A stretch of DNA of 23,689 nucleotides from Bigelowiella natans CCMP2755 (Eukaryota > Cercozoa > Chlorarachniophyceae). Made by a program: the position numbers and the translations under genes. Location of the stretch: contig ADNK01002597.1 in the NCBI GenBank assembly GCA_000320545.1, positions 1 through 23,689 on the forward strand, in the 5' to 3' direction. The notes beneath the pieces are model-generated. The model saw nothing but the letters and a program-made list of their open reading frames with translations. It was not told the DNA's origin and did not search any database. Of this stretch, positions 1 to 9,109 are shown one piece after another; positions within the stretch are counted from its first letter, which is position 1; each line of letters starts with the position of its first letter.

Positions 1-219
1 AGCTACATCTACCTCCTTGGACATCTGGAAATATTTTCTGAGAGCATTCAATTCCGTCTCCTGTTGCTCCAACATCTGGTATAACATTTGGTTTTGCTGT
101 AGTAGATATTCTGTGTAGTTGAAGTCCTCATCAACGGAAGCATAAAACTCTTCCCATCTCTTCTTCATCTTTGCTTCAATGGGAGATGGTGCTTTGTCTC
201 TTCCATTCTGGTCCGCCAT
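1..219 (-). CDS. Hypothetical coiled-coil-like protein, N-terminal part (runs off window)
   Basis: An open frame starts with ATG at 219 on the minus strand and stays open to base 1, giving 73 codons with no stop inside the window. The protein begins MADQNGRDKAPSPIEAKMKK. A helix-prone stretch rich in Gln, Leu and Glu follows (YLLQQNQMLYQMLEQQETEL), which looks like a coiled coil. I see no splice signal that must interrupt it. I do not recognise a family. It lies head to head with the Kelch gene at 951, with a 731-base repeat-containing spacer between them. The evidence for a gene is the open frame, the natural amino-acid composition and the initiator ATG. A mobile-element protein or chance reading frame cannot be excluded. 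Confidence 0.5.
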   Translation of the reverse strand, partial: MADQNGRDKAPSPIEAKMKKRWEEFYASVDEDFNYTEYLLQQNQMLYQMLEQQETELNALRKYFQMSKEVDVA

Positions 220-950
220 TCCAAAGTCGTCTCTCACACTTGTTGCTAACTTTCATTTCAAATTCAAAAATTCATTGTCGCACTCTCAAAATTAGTATCT
301 TTTACCAACATTTTAAAATGCTAATTTTCAGGTTGCGACATCCTAGTTTTAAGGATGCGACAACAGTTTGTTCGCCATTTTTGTTTTTTCCAAATGTGAT
401 TTAGGCATATTTATCAAATCAGAGGACGATTGTGAATTCCAAATCATTTTTATTTTTGATTTGGAAATCAAAATCATTTTCATTTTTGATTTGGAAATCG
501 AAATCATTTTTATTTTTGATTTGGAAATCATCATCGCATTTCATTTACATAAATTTACCAAAGCAGAACAAAAACTTAAAAAAATGGCCTTTGTGTGTGT
601 GTGTCGCAACCTTACAACTGGTTCGTCGCAATTGAAAATTGGCACAAACCCCTTGAAATTCGCTTTTCTGTGTTTGTTGATTCGCACTTCAAAACACCTC
701 AAATTCGCACTTTGGTTGAAATTCACCTTTCCAAAGCCCTGAATTCGCTCTTCACAACAGGAAAATCCAAATACAAGTAGTTTTTACCAATTTAACACAA
801 ATTTTGTTAAAAACTTAAAGAAATGGATAATATTTTCACTCTGGAGACTCTCCACACTTATGACTAAATCAGGTTCCACACACCCTTGCGAATTGCCAGT
901 GAAGGTTGTGTCTATGTGTAGACTGGTGACATCAAGCAACAGGAAGGACA
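220..950. other. AT-rich spacer between divergent genes
   Basis: There is no convincing gene here. It holds a 30-base tandem repeat (441-530) and, at about 650-755, degenerate copies of a phrase like aaattcgcactt at irregular 20-30 base spacing. Two short open frames precede the Kelch start: ATG at 823 (14 codons) and ATG at 860 (40 codons). The second overlaps the Kelch start and ends at 982. The stretch presumably contains the promoters of both flanking genes, but I see no clear core element. Confidence 0.5.
441..530. repeat. Three-copy tandem repeat, 30-base unit
   Basis: Three consecutive 30-base units occur at 441-470, 471-500 and 501-530. Each has the pattern aaatcattttyatttttgat followed by ttggaaatc and a final base. 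They differ at only a few positions. The unit mixes gatttggaaatc with its near complement gaaatcaaaatc, so each copy is itself partly inverted. Confidence 0.9.
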
Positions 951-2660
951 ATGTCTGTGTCACAATTCTTGGGAAAAGATGATTGGAAAGTGAGTGTTCA
1001 AGATGGTGGAACTTACTTGGTTTCTGGGAACCAAACGAGCAACAAAGACAAGATTGTGAGCGAGAAAGTGAAGCAACTGGAAAATCATCTGAAGGGTTGG
1101 AAAGGAAATTTGAAACACGAGTTCAAGAAGCGAGAGGAAGATATGTCCAAATGTGAGACTCAATTGAGGAAACTGGAGAATGAAATTGAAAAGGGAGACA
1201 GCGATGAAGAGGATGATGACGAAGGGTTGGATGGTGAGTGCGAAGAGCGAGACATAATCCGTGAAATTATGACCCAGCGAGACATTTTGGGAAAACATCG
1301 CAAGAAAATCAAGGAAATTACCGACATGTTGGAAGGAAGGAAAGTTTGTAGCAAATTGAGGGATGCTCGGGAAATTATGAATGGTCAGAAGAGTTTGGAA
1401 GTCGATTACAAACTTACGATGGAGCAGTATGCTTTCAAGCACATAGACACAAAATTTGTGCTGAAATACAAATTCAACGATGGGAAAATATCAGTTGTGT
1501 CTCAGTTGAGCGATGAAAGTGTTATAGTGGAAGGGGTATCCTTCACAGGGCACAGTCTTTTCTCCTTGCGAAAGTGTGGGGACAAAGCAACTCTTGTTGC
1601 TGTGGCCCAAGCGGAAATTCAGTTGACGGATTCTATTCAAACTCTGTATGACAAGACCGCTGATGAAATCGCACGACTCAGAAATGAATATGAGGAGGCA
1701 GACATCAACGACGAAAGAAGAAAGCACAATCTAATCGCTGAGGAACTCAAAAGGAAGCGATTGCTAGGCAGGATGAAAAAAGGAAAGCATAAAGCTGAGA
1801 ATGCTGGTGGAGTGCTTAGGTCGTCGAGAAGATGTGACGACCTCACAGTGGAGAAATCGGCGGACATCAACATTCTTCAACTACTCGTAGAGCGGGAGCG
1901 ACAACGAAAATTACTGGAGATGAAGGGGTGGAAGAGGCTGCTTGAGATGAATACTAAGAGATTTGCTTTGGGTGTAGCCGTTGGGGATGGCAAACTGTTT
2001 GCTGTTGGTGGGTATGATGGTAGTAATACTCTTAGAAATGGGGAGTATCTGGATTTGAAGAATATGAAAGCGGGGTGGAAGAAACTCCCTGATATGAGGA
2101 GCATAAGGTGGGGTTTAAAAGTGGCTATTGGGGATGGCAAATTGTTTGCTGTTGGTGGAGCTAACGATAAAGATGTTCCTTACAAATCTGGGGAGTATCT
2201 GGATTTGAAGAATGTGGGTGCGGGGTGGAAGAAACTGCCTGATATGAACACTGAGAGGTGTTCTTTGGGTGTAGCCGTTGGGGATGGCAAACTGTTTGCT
2301 GTTGGTGGGTATGATGGTAGTAATACTCTTAGAAATGGGGAGTATCTGGATTTGAAGAATATGAAAGCGGGGTGGACGAAAATCCCTGATATGAATACTG
2401 AGAGGTGTTCTTTGGGTGTAGCTGTTGGGGATGGCAAACTGTATGCTGTTGGTGGGGGGTCTGGTGGTAATGATCTCAAATCTGGGGAGTATCTGGATTT
2501 GAAGAATGTGGGTGCGGGGTGGAAGAAACTCCCTGATATGAGGAGCATAAGGTGGGGTTTAAAAGTGGCTATTGGGGATGGCAAACTGTTTGCTGTTGGT
2601 GGAGCTAACGATAAAGATGTTCCTTACAAATCTGGGGAGTATCTTCGCATCGCTATGTAG
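951..2660 (+). CDS. Intronless Kelch-repeat protein with coiled-coil N-terminus (569 aa)
   Basis: A single uninterrupted frame runs from ATG 951 to TAG 2658-2660. Residues 1-325 are charged and helical, with an acidic patch (GDSDEEDDDEG) and long Lys/Glu/Arg stretches that look like coiled coil. Residues 326-569 hold five Kelch units of 49-50 aa at 326-374, 375-424, 425-473, 474-522 and 523-569. Each contains GW..(L/I).(D/E)M, GDGKL(F/Y)AVGG and GEYLDLKN. Kelch units form beta-propeller blades that bind other proteins, and many such proteins are adaptors for ubiquitin ligases. The fifth unit breaks off after GEYL and ends RIAM, so the propeller looks truncated or closed by another strand. Units 1 and 3, and units 2 and 5, are almost identical in DNA. 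It lacks introns while most neighbours are intron-dense. The partner and role are unknown. Confidence 0.9.
   Translation: MSVSQFLGKDDWKVSVQDGGTYLVSGNQTSNKDKIVSEKVKQLENHLKGWKGNLKHEFKKREEDMSKCETQLRKLENEIEKGDSDEEDDDEGLDGECEERDIIREIMTQRDILGKHRKKIKEITDMLEGRKVCSKLRDAREIMNGQKSLEVDYKLTMEQYAFKHIDTKFVLKYKFNDGKISVVSQLSDESVIVEGVSFTGHSLFSLRKCGDKATLVAVAQAEIQLTDSIQTLYDKTADEIARLRNEYEEADINDERRKHNLIAEELKRKRLLGRMKKGKHKAENAGGVLRSSRRCDDLTVEKSADINILQLLVERERQRKLLEMKGWKRLLEMNTKRFALGVAVGDGKLFAVGGYDGSNTLRNGEYLDLKNMKAGWKKLPDMRSIRWGLKVAIGDGKLFAVGGANDKDVPYKSGEYLDLKNVGAGWKKLPDMNTERCSLGVAVGDGKLFAVGGYDGSNTLRNGEYLDLKNMKAGWTKIPDMNTERCSLGVAVGDGKLYAVGGGSGGNDLKSGEYLDLKNVGAGWKKLPDMRSIRWGLKVAIGDGKLFAVGGANDKDVPYKSGEYLRIAM
1926..2657 (+). 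repeat. Kelch coding tandem repeat, order A-B-A-C-B
   Basis: There are five units at 1926-2072, 2073-2222, 2223-2369, 2370-2516 and 2517-2657. Units 2 and 5 differ by one base (ttg versus ctg, Leu either way) over about 128 bases. Units 1 and 3 share a stretch of more than 100 identical bases. Unit 4 is a mosaic of the others. This indicates recent duplication or gene conversion. Confidence 0.92.
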
Positions 2661-2711
2661 ACTGCTTCCGCACACACATCGGGTTCAGTTTGGAGAAAAT
2701 ATAGTTGGAAC

Positions 2712-2717
2712 AATAAA
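2712..2717 (+). terminator. Candidate polyadenylation signal AATAAA for the Kelch gene
   Basis: AATAAA lies 52 bases after the Kelch stop codon. A second similar hexamer (aataaa) follows near 2770. The position is reasonable, but algal polyadenylation signals vary, so this is tentative. Confidence 0.35.
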
Positions 2718-2794
2718 TGTGTAGATGACCTTTTACTTTAGAAGCACCCTTCTGTTGTTGACAATGTGATAATAAAACTTTGCTAAAATCCTTT

Positions 2795-2952
2795 TGCTTC
2801 GCTTTATGTACATACATACATGTCGCTTCGCACGGCACATAGCACCGCAAATCGCTTCGCACGGCACGGCACATAGCACGGCATATCGCTTCGCAACATA
2901 CATACATACATAGCACGGCATATCGCTTCGCACGGCATAGCACATCGCATAT
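2795..2952. repeat. Minisatellite of cgcttcgcacggca(ca)tagca units with cataca runs
   Basis: The phrase tcgcttcgcacggca recurs four or more times, complete or partial, mixed with catacatacata and catagcacggcatat. The units are close but of unequal spacing. The end of the Kelch frame (cttcgcatcgctatgtag) resembles this unit. Confidence 0.8.
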
Positions 2953-3076
2953 AATGACATCGTATGCTTCTTCATTTTTTTTCAGACCCCCACTTTAATT
3001 AGTGTTTTTTTCTAACCTCATTCATTTTATAACTAATGAGGGCTTATGGGGCATTTTAAAAACCAAACTTTTTATA

Positions 3077-3096
3077 ATATATATATATATATATAT
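3077..3096. repeat. (AT)n microsatellite
   Basis: An uninterrupted AT dinucleotide run lies in the noncoding spacer. Confidence 0.95.
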
Positions 3097-3389
3097 TAAA
3101 TACTTACATACTTTATATATATAACCCCCGCCCCCGGAAAACACCCCCTGGGAAACATAAGTATAATAAGGTAATATGATACAGCATAATGAAGCTGTCG
3201 CATCGCTTTGCGAGCAGGTGGGCTCTGCCCACATCGCAGATACCGCCATTGGCGGTTATAATAATTATTATTATTATTACTTACACATCACACACCCACC
3301 ACCGCGTGCAGTCGTGCGCACGTAGCTTCTCACATCTGGAAAGATTTGCATCACAATCACACGTGCACACCATGTCGTCGCATGTAGCG

Positions 3390-4260
3390 CATGCTAGCTA
3401 GCTAGCACGGGCAGCGCAACTGAACAGTATGTCTAGAGATAGAACTGTGGAGCGAGCCCGGCGGGCGAGCAGGCGGTCCCACGTGCTGCTACCAATTCAT
3501 TGAAGCCAAATTAAATTGTCCACGCACGTCTGTCCCAAACAACCCCCCGGCATTTCGAGTTGCAGAGTCATGCTACGCTAGCATGCTCTTCGCCATGTGC
3601 TTGCGGCGATGACAGTTTGCAATGGTGCAATGCTAAAATGGTGCGCTCCTCTGTTCAGCTTCAGGCTAGGAGGGCTGCCCGGGCTGCGCACTACCAAACT
3701 CTAGAACTACTAGCTAGCTAGCTAGCTAGAGGTCTAGAGGTGTTCATTTGCATGCAACAGCACAGCTGCATTGCGAAGCTTAGCATGTAGCATGCATCAT
3801 TGCGTGATCATTAGTGTCACATTTTGAGGGGGAAAACACCAAAATGTTGGCATGGCGCGGTGCATCATGCTTCGTATATTCAAGTCCAAAACTCAAAAAA
3901 TTCATGCATGTATGATATGTGACAATTTTTTCCTTCGTATCCGCCACTTCGCAAATGATCGATCGAGCGCAGATTGATGAGGGCTAGAGGGGCGCGACAA
4001 TGCTAGCATGCTAGCATGTCTAGATGTGGCGCGATAAGCTACCCTAGTACCAAGCATGCGCCCAGCTAGCTAGCCAGATGCTTAGATTGTAGCTACCAAA
4101 ATGCATGCGCATGCATCGCAGCCGAATAATTATTGACTGATGGCTAGTTAGCCAGTGGCTACACTCTCGTCCTGAACGACAACATCGATCACTGCTAGAA
4201 TCTGCGCGCAAAACTCGCGAGATGCCCCAAATTTGTTCGCTTAAATGCAGCTAGCAGCGC
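3390..4260. repeat. CTAG/GCATGC palindrome-rich island 1
   Basis: Short self-complementary words are strongly enriched. Examples are ctagctagctagc at 3394-3406, tagctagctagctaga around 3711-3729, atgctagcatgctagc near 4000-4015, agctagctagcc near 4064 and atgcatgcgcatgcat near 4101. No coding frame is seen. A second island of the same style lies at 9110-9870. The pair flanks the nucleoredoxin-like and PUB genes. Confidence 0.7.
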
Positions 4261-4530
4261 AGCGCCATGTCAGTTTCGACGTTTTTGAGTATGTTCCGCT
4301 CAAAGTTTTGTAAGGCATGGCATTTGTAATTTGTAACTCAGAACTTCTCGTGATTGCAAAGTATGTAATACCGTGTTGGTTTAGTGACCCAAAAGGAAAA
4401 CGATGCACATTTCCCTAAACTTAAATGAACTTACACTTTTACTTTATAACACTATAGCGCCGAGAGAAAGTCAGCCCCCTTCGCCGAAACCTTTCAATCC
4501 AAAGGGTACAAATCAAAACCACTTTAGCTG

Positions 4531-6762
4531 TTAATATTTACGAATTAAAACCTTCTCAACGCCAGAGTCGGTTAACAGCTTGCCGTTCTTGTCGAATATC
4601 GCAAGGGTCGGGATTCCTGACAATAATTTGTCGCACACCCATGTGTCAACATTTAAACTAATCTCTTATTCAATGTATTACATATCCATGCATGTGCACA
4701 GTTGGAAACCTTCAACGCCGAGGAACATACCAGCTTTCGAATTGAAACCAGTGTAGTCCTGTATTGTTAATACATTTATATGCTTGAGTGAGGTGTCTAA
4801 CTAAAATCGCGCACAGTGAACATAAACAAACACCATGACTACCTTAGCGGAAAACGGAACTGCATTCCAGGGCATAGATCCCCAGTAACTTTAACCATAG
4901 AATGGTATCAAAGCATCAAAATTAGGGGAAGATACTATAATAATTTTCATGTACATTCTACTCTGCATAGTACGCTAACCGTCTTGAACATTGATACTGG
5001 TTAGTACTTATAGGCCGTTTCTTAGAGATCATATTACCCTTTGAAAGACCCTTCGTCTCTATCGCAGGTGACAAAGACCATAGCAAGTTTCTTTGCATCC
5101 TGTGCAATGACATATTTTTATATATGCACAAATAAAGTAGCGTAGAGATCAAGTTACTGTTAATAAGTTCCTTGGATGCTAACCTTAGATTCAATCATGG
5201 CAAAGGCCTCTGCGAGTTTAGGAGTAAACCTCTTACATGGCGGACACCAATGCGCGCTTAAGTATACTCCGACGTATTCCTGTTAGGATGGGCCGCCGAA
5301 TGACACATGACAAATATGAACATATAGAACGTGCAAATGGGGTAAAACAGAAACTGTCGTCACCTTTCCATCCAACGCTGTCTCAGTGGACAGCTCTTTG
5401 TCAGGTTTTCCCAAAAGCTTATCGCCAAGAAGAGCCTTGAAGAAATCCATGCCCTTGAGGCTTTTAGAAACACAAGTGTCATCGCGAGGATCGTTTTCAA
5501 GGTGTGAAAGTGAACAGAAAAAAAATCACACAAATAACAAATGAAGGAATTGTGATCTTGCCCCTTTTCTGTTACCGATACGTACATCACACTTTCATGT
5601 ATACCTGGCAAACTCTTTCTTAGCTTCTTCCTTTTTCTTTGCTTCTTTGAGCCTCTCTCCAACGGCCTCTGCCAACCACTTCGGGGATCTTCCTGCGACA
5701 GAGTAGGTCGCCACACAAAATTCTTTCCTGTGTGGATGAAAGGAAAGGAAAGATAAATATTGTGAAGTATGAGCTGTTAAAAAAGCTCTCACTTATTGAG
5801 CTTGCCATCTCCATCTGTATCACGAGTCAGTAGAGTCTGTACTTCTTGCTGCGTAATGTGAGGGGGAGCGCCAATTAAACCGAAGCACTTCTCTATCTCA
5901 CTCTTTTCGATGTAGCCATCTCCGTTGAGATCCATTGCAGCAAAAAGGCTCTCCATTGCTGCTGATTCAGCCTTTTTCTTCTCCTCTGGGTCAAGCATTT
6001 TTAGGAAATCAGCTCCGTTTTCACTGACCTTTTGAAGTGCAAAGATGGTCGTTATAGATGGTCATCGTTTCGAGAAGATGCAATATAAATTCATAAAAAA
6101 TGATGATTAGATACCACTCCAACTCCTTGTGACTCAATGAGCTTGCCTTCCCCATCAAATATGCTTAGCGAAGGAATTCCATTCACTTTGAGGTGCTTCG
6201 CAGACTTCCCACCAAAGCCCTTGTATTCCTGTTGGATTGGACATTTGTTTGTTCTTATATATTGGTCTTACATGTTGGCCCAGTTGTCATAAGCAGATTC
6301 TTACCCCAGCTGAGAAAGGAACAGCATGCCAAGGCATATCCTTGAAGTATCTGTAGAAATTTTAATTGAATTTACCGCACATTCTGTCTAATCCTCCTCT
6401 CGGAAAAATCAGTGTATGAAGTGTCATGATTGTAATCCATACTCTTTGAATTGGCCCTCGCTCTTGTCACATGTGACGAAGACTGTAGCAAGACTTTTGC
6501 CACCCTAAAAACAACAGAAAGAGCTTGTAACGCTGCATTCCGAAACGTCAACGTACATCCTACTCACCTTCTTCTGGATCTCCTCGTATGCTTTAATGAA
6601 CGCTGGCGTAAATCTTCGGCATGGGGGACACCAGTGAGCGCTATGGTAGATAGCAACATAGTCCTTGCCATCGACCACGCTCTTGATGTCGACTTCCTTG
6701 TCGCCTTCGAGCAGCTTTGGGCCGAGCAACGATTCGAAGAATTTGGTTCCTTTTCCACTCAT
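4531..6762 (-). CDS. Nucleoredoxin-like protein: two WCPPC thioredoxin-fold domains flanking an EF-hand pair (403 aa)
   Basis: Twelve exons (high to low): 6762-6568, 6504-6443, 6350-6305, 6228-6115, 6028-5793, 5727-5605, 5460-5364, 5279-5184, 5099-5038, 4888-4843, 4758-4710 and 4616-4531 (TAA). All junctions are GT-AG and in phase. Domain 1 (about 1-139) has HWCPPC with active-site residues at 44-48, the family signature MPWHAVPF and the cis-Pro motif GIPS. EF-hand loops follow at 172-183 ([12 protein letters not shown]) and 209-220 ([12 protein letters not shown]), both with full Ca2+ ligands. A Lys/Glu-rich helix leads into domain 2 (about 259-403), with WCPPC at 302-306, MPWNAVPF and GIPT. 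Nucleoredoxins and tryparedoxins reduce disulfides in partner proteins. The EF-hands suggest Ca2+ control, as in Chlamydomonas calredoxin, though the arrangement differs. No signal peptide is seen, so it is probably cytosolic or nuclear. The start is MSGKG at 6762, where similarity begins, although an upstream in-frame ATG exists at 6825. The exon 11 donor is uncertain (4709 or 4730). Confidence 0.93.
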
Positions 6763-7367
6763 GTTGATTTCTAAAATGTTATTGGAAGTCAAGAGCATTA
6801 CATTGTGTAAACGTTCGAACAGCAACGTTCATCGAAAGTCCCCCACAGTTCCTGCTCAATTACCGCGTTGAGTTATTTGAAGTTGATGTGTTGACTCTAC
6901 GACTTGTAGATCAATGGGTTATGCTTTCCTGCGGAGGAGAGGAGAACAGCTCAGCGACCTATAACACGGCTTCATAAAAAATAATTTCAATTGTTTCACT
7001 AAGTAAGCAATATTATCGATGACGTAGATGTAAATTGTAGTAAATTTTACTGGATTATCAATTTTATCGGAAGATATTTCCATGCCATGATCTCATTAAG
7101 AATTTTCTTAGAAACGAGAGTTTAGAAATAAATTTTATCAATGGATCTACAGAGTGCGACCTTACATTTTCCAGAAATTTGTAGCTTTGAATCGTCTTCC
7201 ATCGGAGACCGTTTACAAAGTTTTCTCGATGTCGCATTAATACAACGGACTGCAGTTATCATCTTTTGATTATTTTGGAAGGTTGTGTTTGCACAAGCCA
7301 TCCTTCAGCCACTGCTTCCTTCCTGCCACCATAGATCTAGTGGCAAGAGTTGCGGAGGAAGAAGAGT
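6763..7367. other. Divergent intergenic region between nucleoredoxin-like and PUB genes
   Basis: It holds the 5' regions of two genes pointing away from each other. A 42-codon plus-strand frame (7141-7269) lies inside but shows no family features. No clear promoter element is seen. Confidence 0.5.
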
Positions 7368-8713
7368 ATGTCTAGCCAAGGGGCCAGACTCGTCCGTGAG
7401 GTATTGTAGAGAAACCTGAATGAGTTGGATTTCCATTGACCCGTAGGAGGAGGAAGTAAAAGAAGAGCCCTTCCTTCCAAATTCTTCCCTTCCCTGCTTC
7501 TTTCTTATCAATTATTAATTTGATTAAAAATATGTATTTCGAGCAATCTTCTTTAATACTTTCTGTCCATTCTTCATCAGCTATGGAATGCGAATCCAGA
7601 CTCCGTCAGGGACAAAGCTGTCAGTCTTATCTCTAAGTACGTTTTTGGTAGAATATAGAAATACCTCAAGTGCTACCACATTCTCTTTTGTTGTCACCAT
7701 TTTACCTGAGATATATGCATATTATGTCTCCAACTGCAGGATCTTGAGGAACGTGCTGAAAAACCCTACGGAACCAAAGTTCAGGAAGATCAAACGGTGA
7801 CAGATTGATTTACGGAGTGATGGCCTGTGTGCGGATAAATGAGCAAAGTACTCATTATGTACTGCTATGTCATCACTTATATTTACTACAGCACTGCAAT
7901 CGACAAGCGGCTGAATGGTGTTCGCGGCGCTCTTCAAATCCTCTCCTTTGCGGGGTTCCAAGTGGTAGTGCACAGAAACATTTTGTGCATAGGCCTTGTA
8001 GGAACTTGCTGATATCTTTTCATGGTCTATTTATTTAGAGTGGCGAGCATTATGTTTTGCCTGAGACTTGTGAGCTATCGAATCTTGTGGATGTTGTAGA
8101 GGTACGACATGACATTTCAAGTTCCATGCGATTCTCGCACTGTGCAATTTCAACAGTATTTCAACACCTCACGTGGAAAAATGTTCAAGCCAATGTTTCC
8201 CACCACATTTAGAAATGTACTCTATAATTTGAACACGGAGTTATTGTGAGAGTGACACTGTTAGTGTAGATCCTGAAACAAAATCTCATCTAACAGTCTT
8301 GTATTCTAACTTTTTACCTGACGTATCCAGGTATTTGACAAAAAAGCGAAGGATAGAGCTGAGGCAGAAGCGAAGTTGCAGGAAATCCTTGCGAAGAATA
8401 ATAAGAAAGCAAAAGCCGAAATGGACAAGAAGGAGGCGCATCGTAAAAAGGTACGTGGTGTATGTCATAGTCACATGTATCTACATATGTGTATTTTTAC
8501 CCTTTTTCCTGATTCTTTTCGTGAGGGAGGGGTGAAATATTTAAAGATCGCGAATATATTTCAATCCAAGAATTCGTGTAGATTCGTGCGGAACAGCAGC
8601 AAGCTCAAAAGGAGGTTAAGGATAAGATAATCATCTCGTCCAAGGCCAACAAGATCAACTTTGGAATGAAGCTGAAGAAATTTGAGCCTCCAAAGGAACA
8701 GAGAGGAGGGTGA
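7368..8713 (+). CDS. PUB-domain protein with charged helical tail (177 aa)
   Basis: Seven exons: 7368-7400, 7581-7636, 7740-7796, 7892-7964, 8039-8101, 8331-8450 and 8582-8713 (TGA). All are GT-AG and in phase. The exon 4 donor may instead lie 3 bases earlier (7961), which removes one Val. The start ATG at 7368 follows an in-frame stop at 7336-7338. Residues about 12-94 match a PUB domain: ILRNVLKNPTEPKFRKIK (31-48), GALQILSFAGF (61-71), then GEHYVLP and a closing helix. PUB domains bind the tail of the AAA ATPase p97/Cdc48 and occur in peptide N-glycanase and UBX proteins. Residues 95-177 are Lys/Ala/Glu-rich helix (coiled-coil-like) ending in NFGMKLKKFEPP. I see no UBX, UBA or glycanase domain, so this is a small, possibly adaptor-like protein. 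The p97 link is inferred from the family. Confidence 0.8.
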
Positions 8714-8720
8714 GGTTAAT

Positions 8721-8839
8721 GGGGTCAATCACCCATTATGATTCAAAACCAAACAAGGACATTAAGTGCCAGGGTATTGGACGACCGACGCACCTGCTTC
8801 TTTTGTCGTTTGGAAATGTGAATCATAATGATTGACCCC
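8721..8839. repeat. Imperfect inverted repeat (foldback), 119 bases
   Basis: The left arm 8721-8754 pairs with the right arm 8808-8839. Blocks ggggtcaatc (8721-8730), attatgattca (8735-8745) and ccaaac (8749-8754) match gattgacccc (8830-8839), tgaatcataat (8819-8829) and gtttgg (8808-8813). The loop is about 53 bases. It starts 7 bases after the PUB stop codon. It could be a 3' UTR stem or a remnant of a miniature inverted-repeat element. No clear target-site duplication is visible. Confidence 0.85.
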
Positions 8840-9109
8840 GCCACGGTGTTGCACGAAAATAGTTGTTTTTAAGATGCAAAACACCTCATATCTACTGAGC
8901 ATCCGTGATAAACTCTTCTTCAAGTATATGAGGGAGACGATATGAAGCTCATAGGCCTAAAATTGAAAGTCGAAAAGACCTATCTGCTGAGGAACACTTG
9001 GATCATCAATTTCGTCATTTATTCTTGAAAATTACTAAAAATAAATAAAGAGTAAATTGGCAGAAACTGCGATCATTATTCTTGCCATGACATATCAGAG
9101 CTAGTTTTC

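Larger units (their letters stand above)
2661..4530. other. Repeat-rich spacer without recognisable genes
   Basis: In order it contains a likely polyadenylation hexamer (2712-2717), a cgcttcgcacggca minisatellite (2795-2952), an AT dinucleotide run (3077-3096), two small hairpins (3218-3232 and 3242-3256) and a CTAG/GCATGC-rich island (3390-4260). Only short frames without family features are open on either strand. The part just below 4531 is the presumed 3' UTR of the nucleoredoxin-like gene. Confidence 0.6.

Noticed and set aside
2795-2952. Possible CRISPR-like array of tcgcttcgcacggca units
   Set aside because: Spacing is irregular, spacers are themselves repeats (cataca), and the DNA is eukaryotic.
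7141-7269. 42-codon plus-strand frame starting MDLQSATLHF upstream of the PUB gene
   Set aside because: It has no family features, no convincing splice link to the PUB exons and ends at an early stop. It was left as a possible chance frame.
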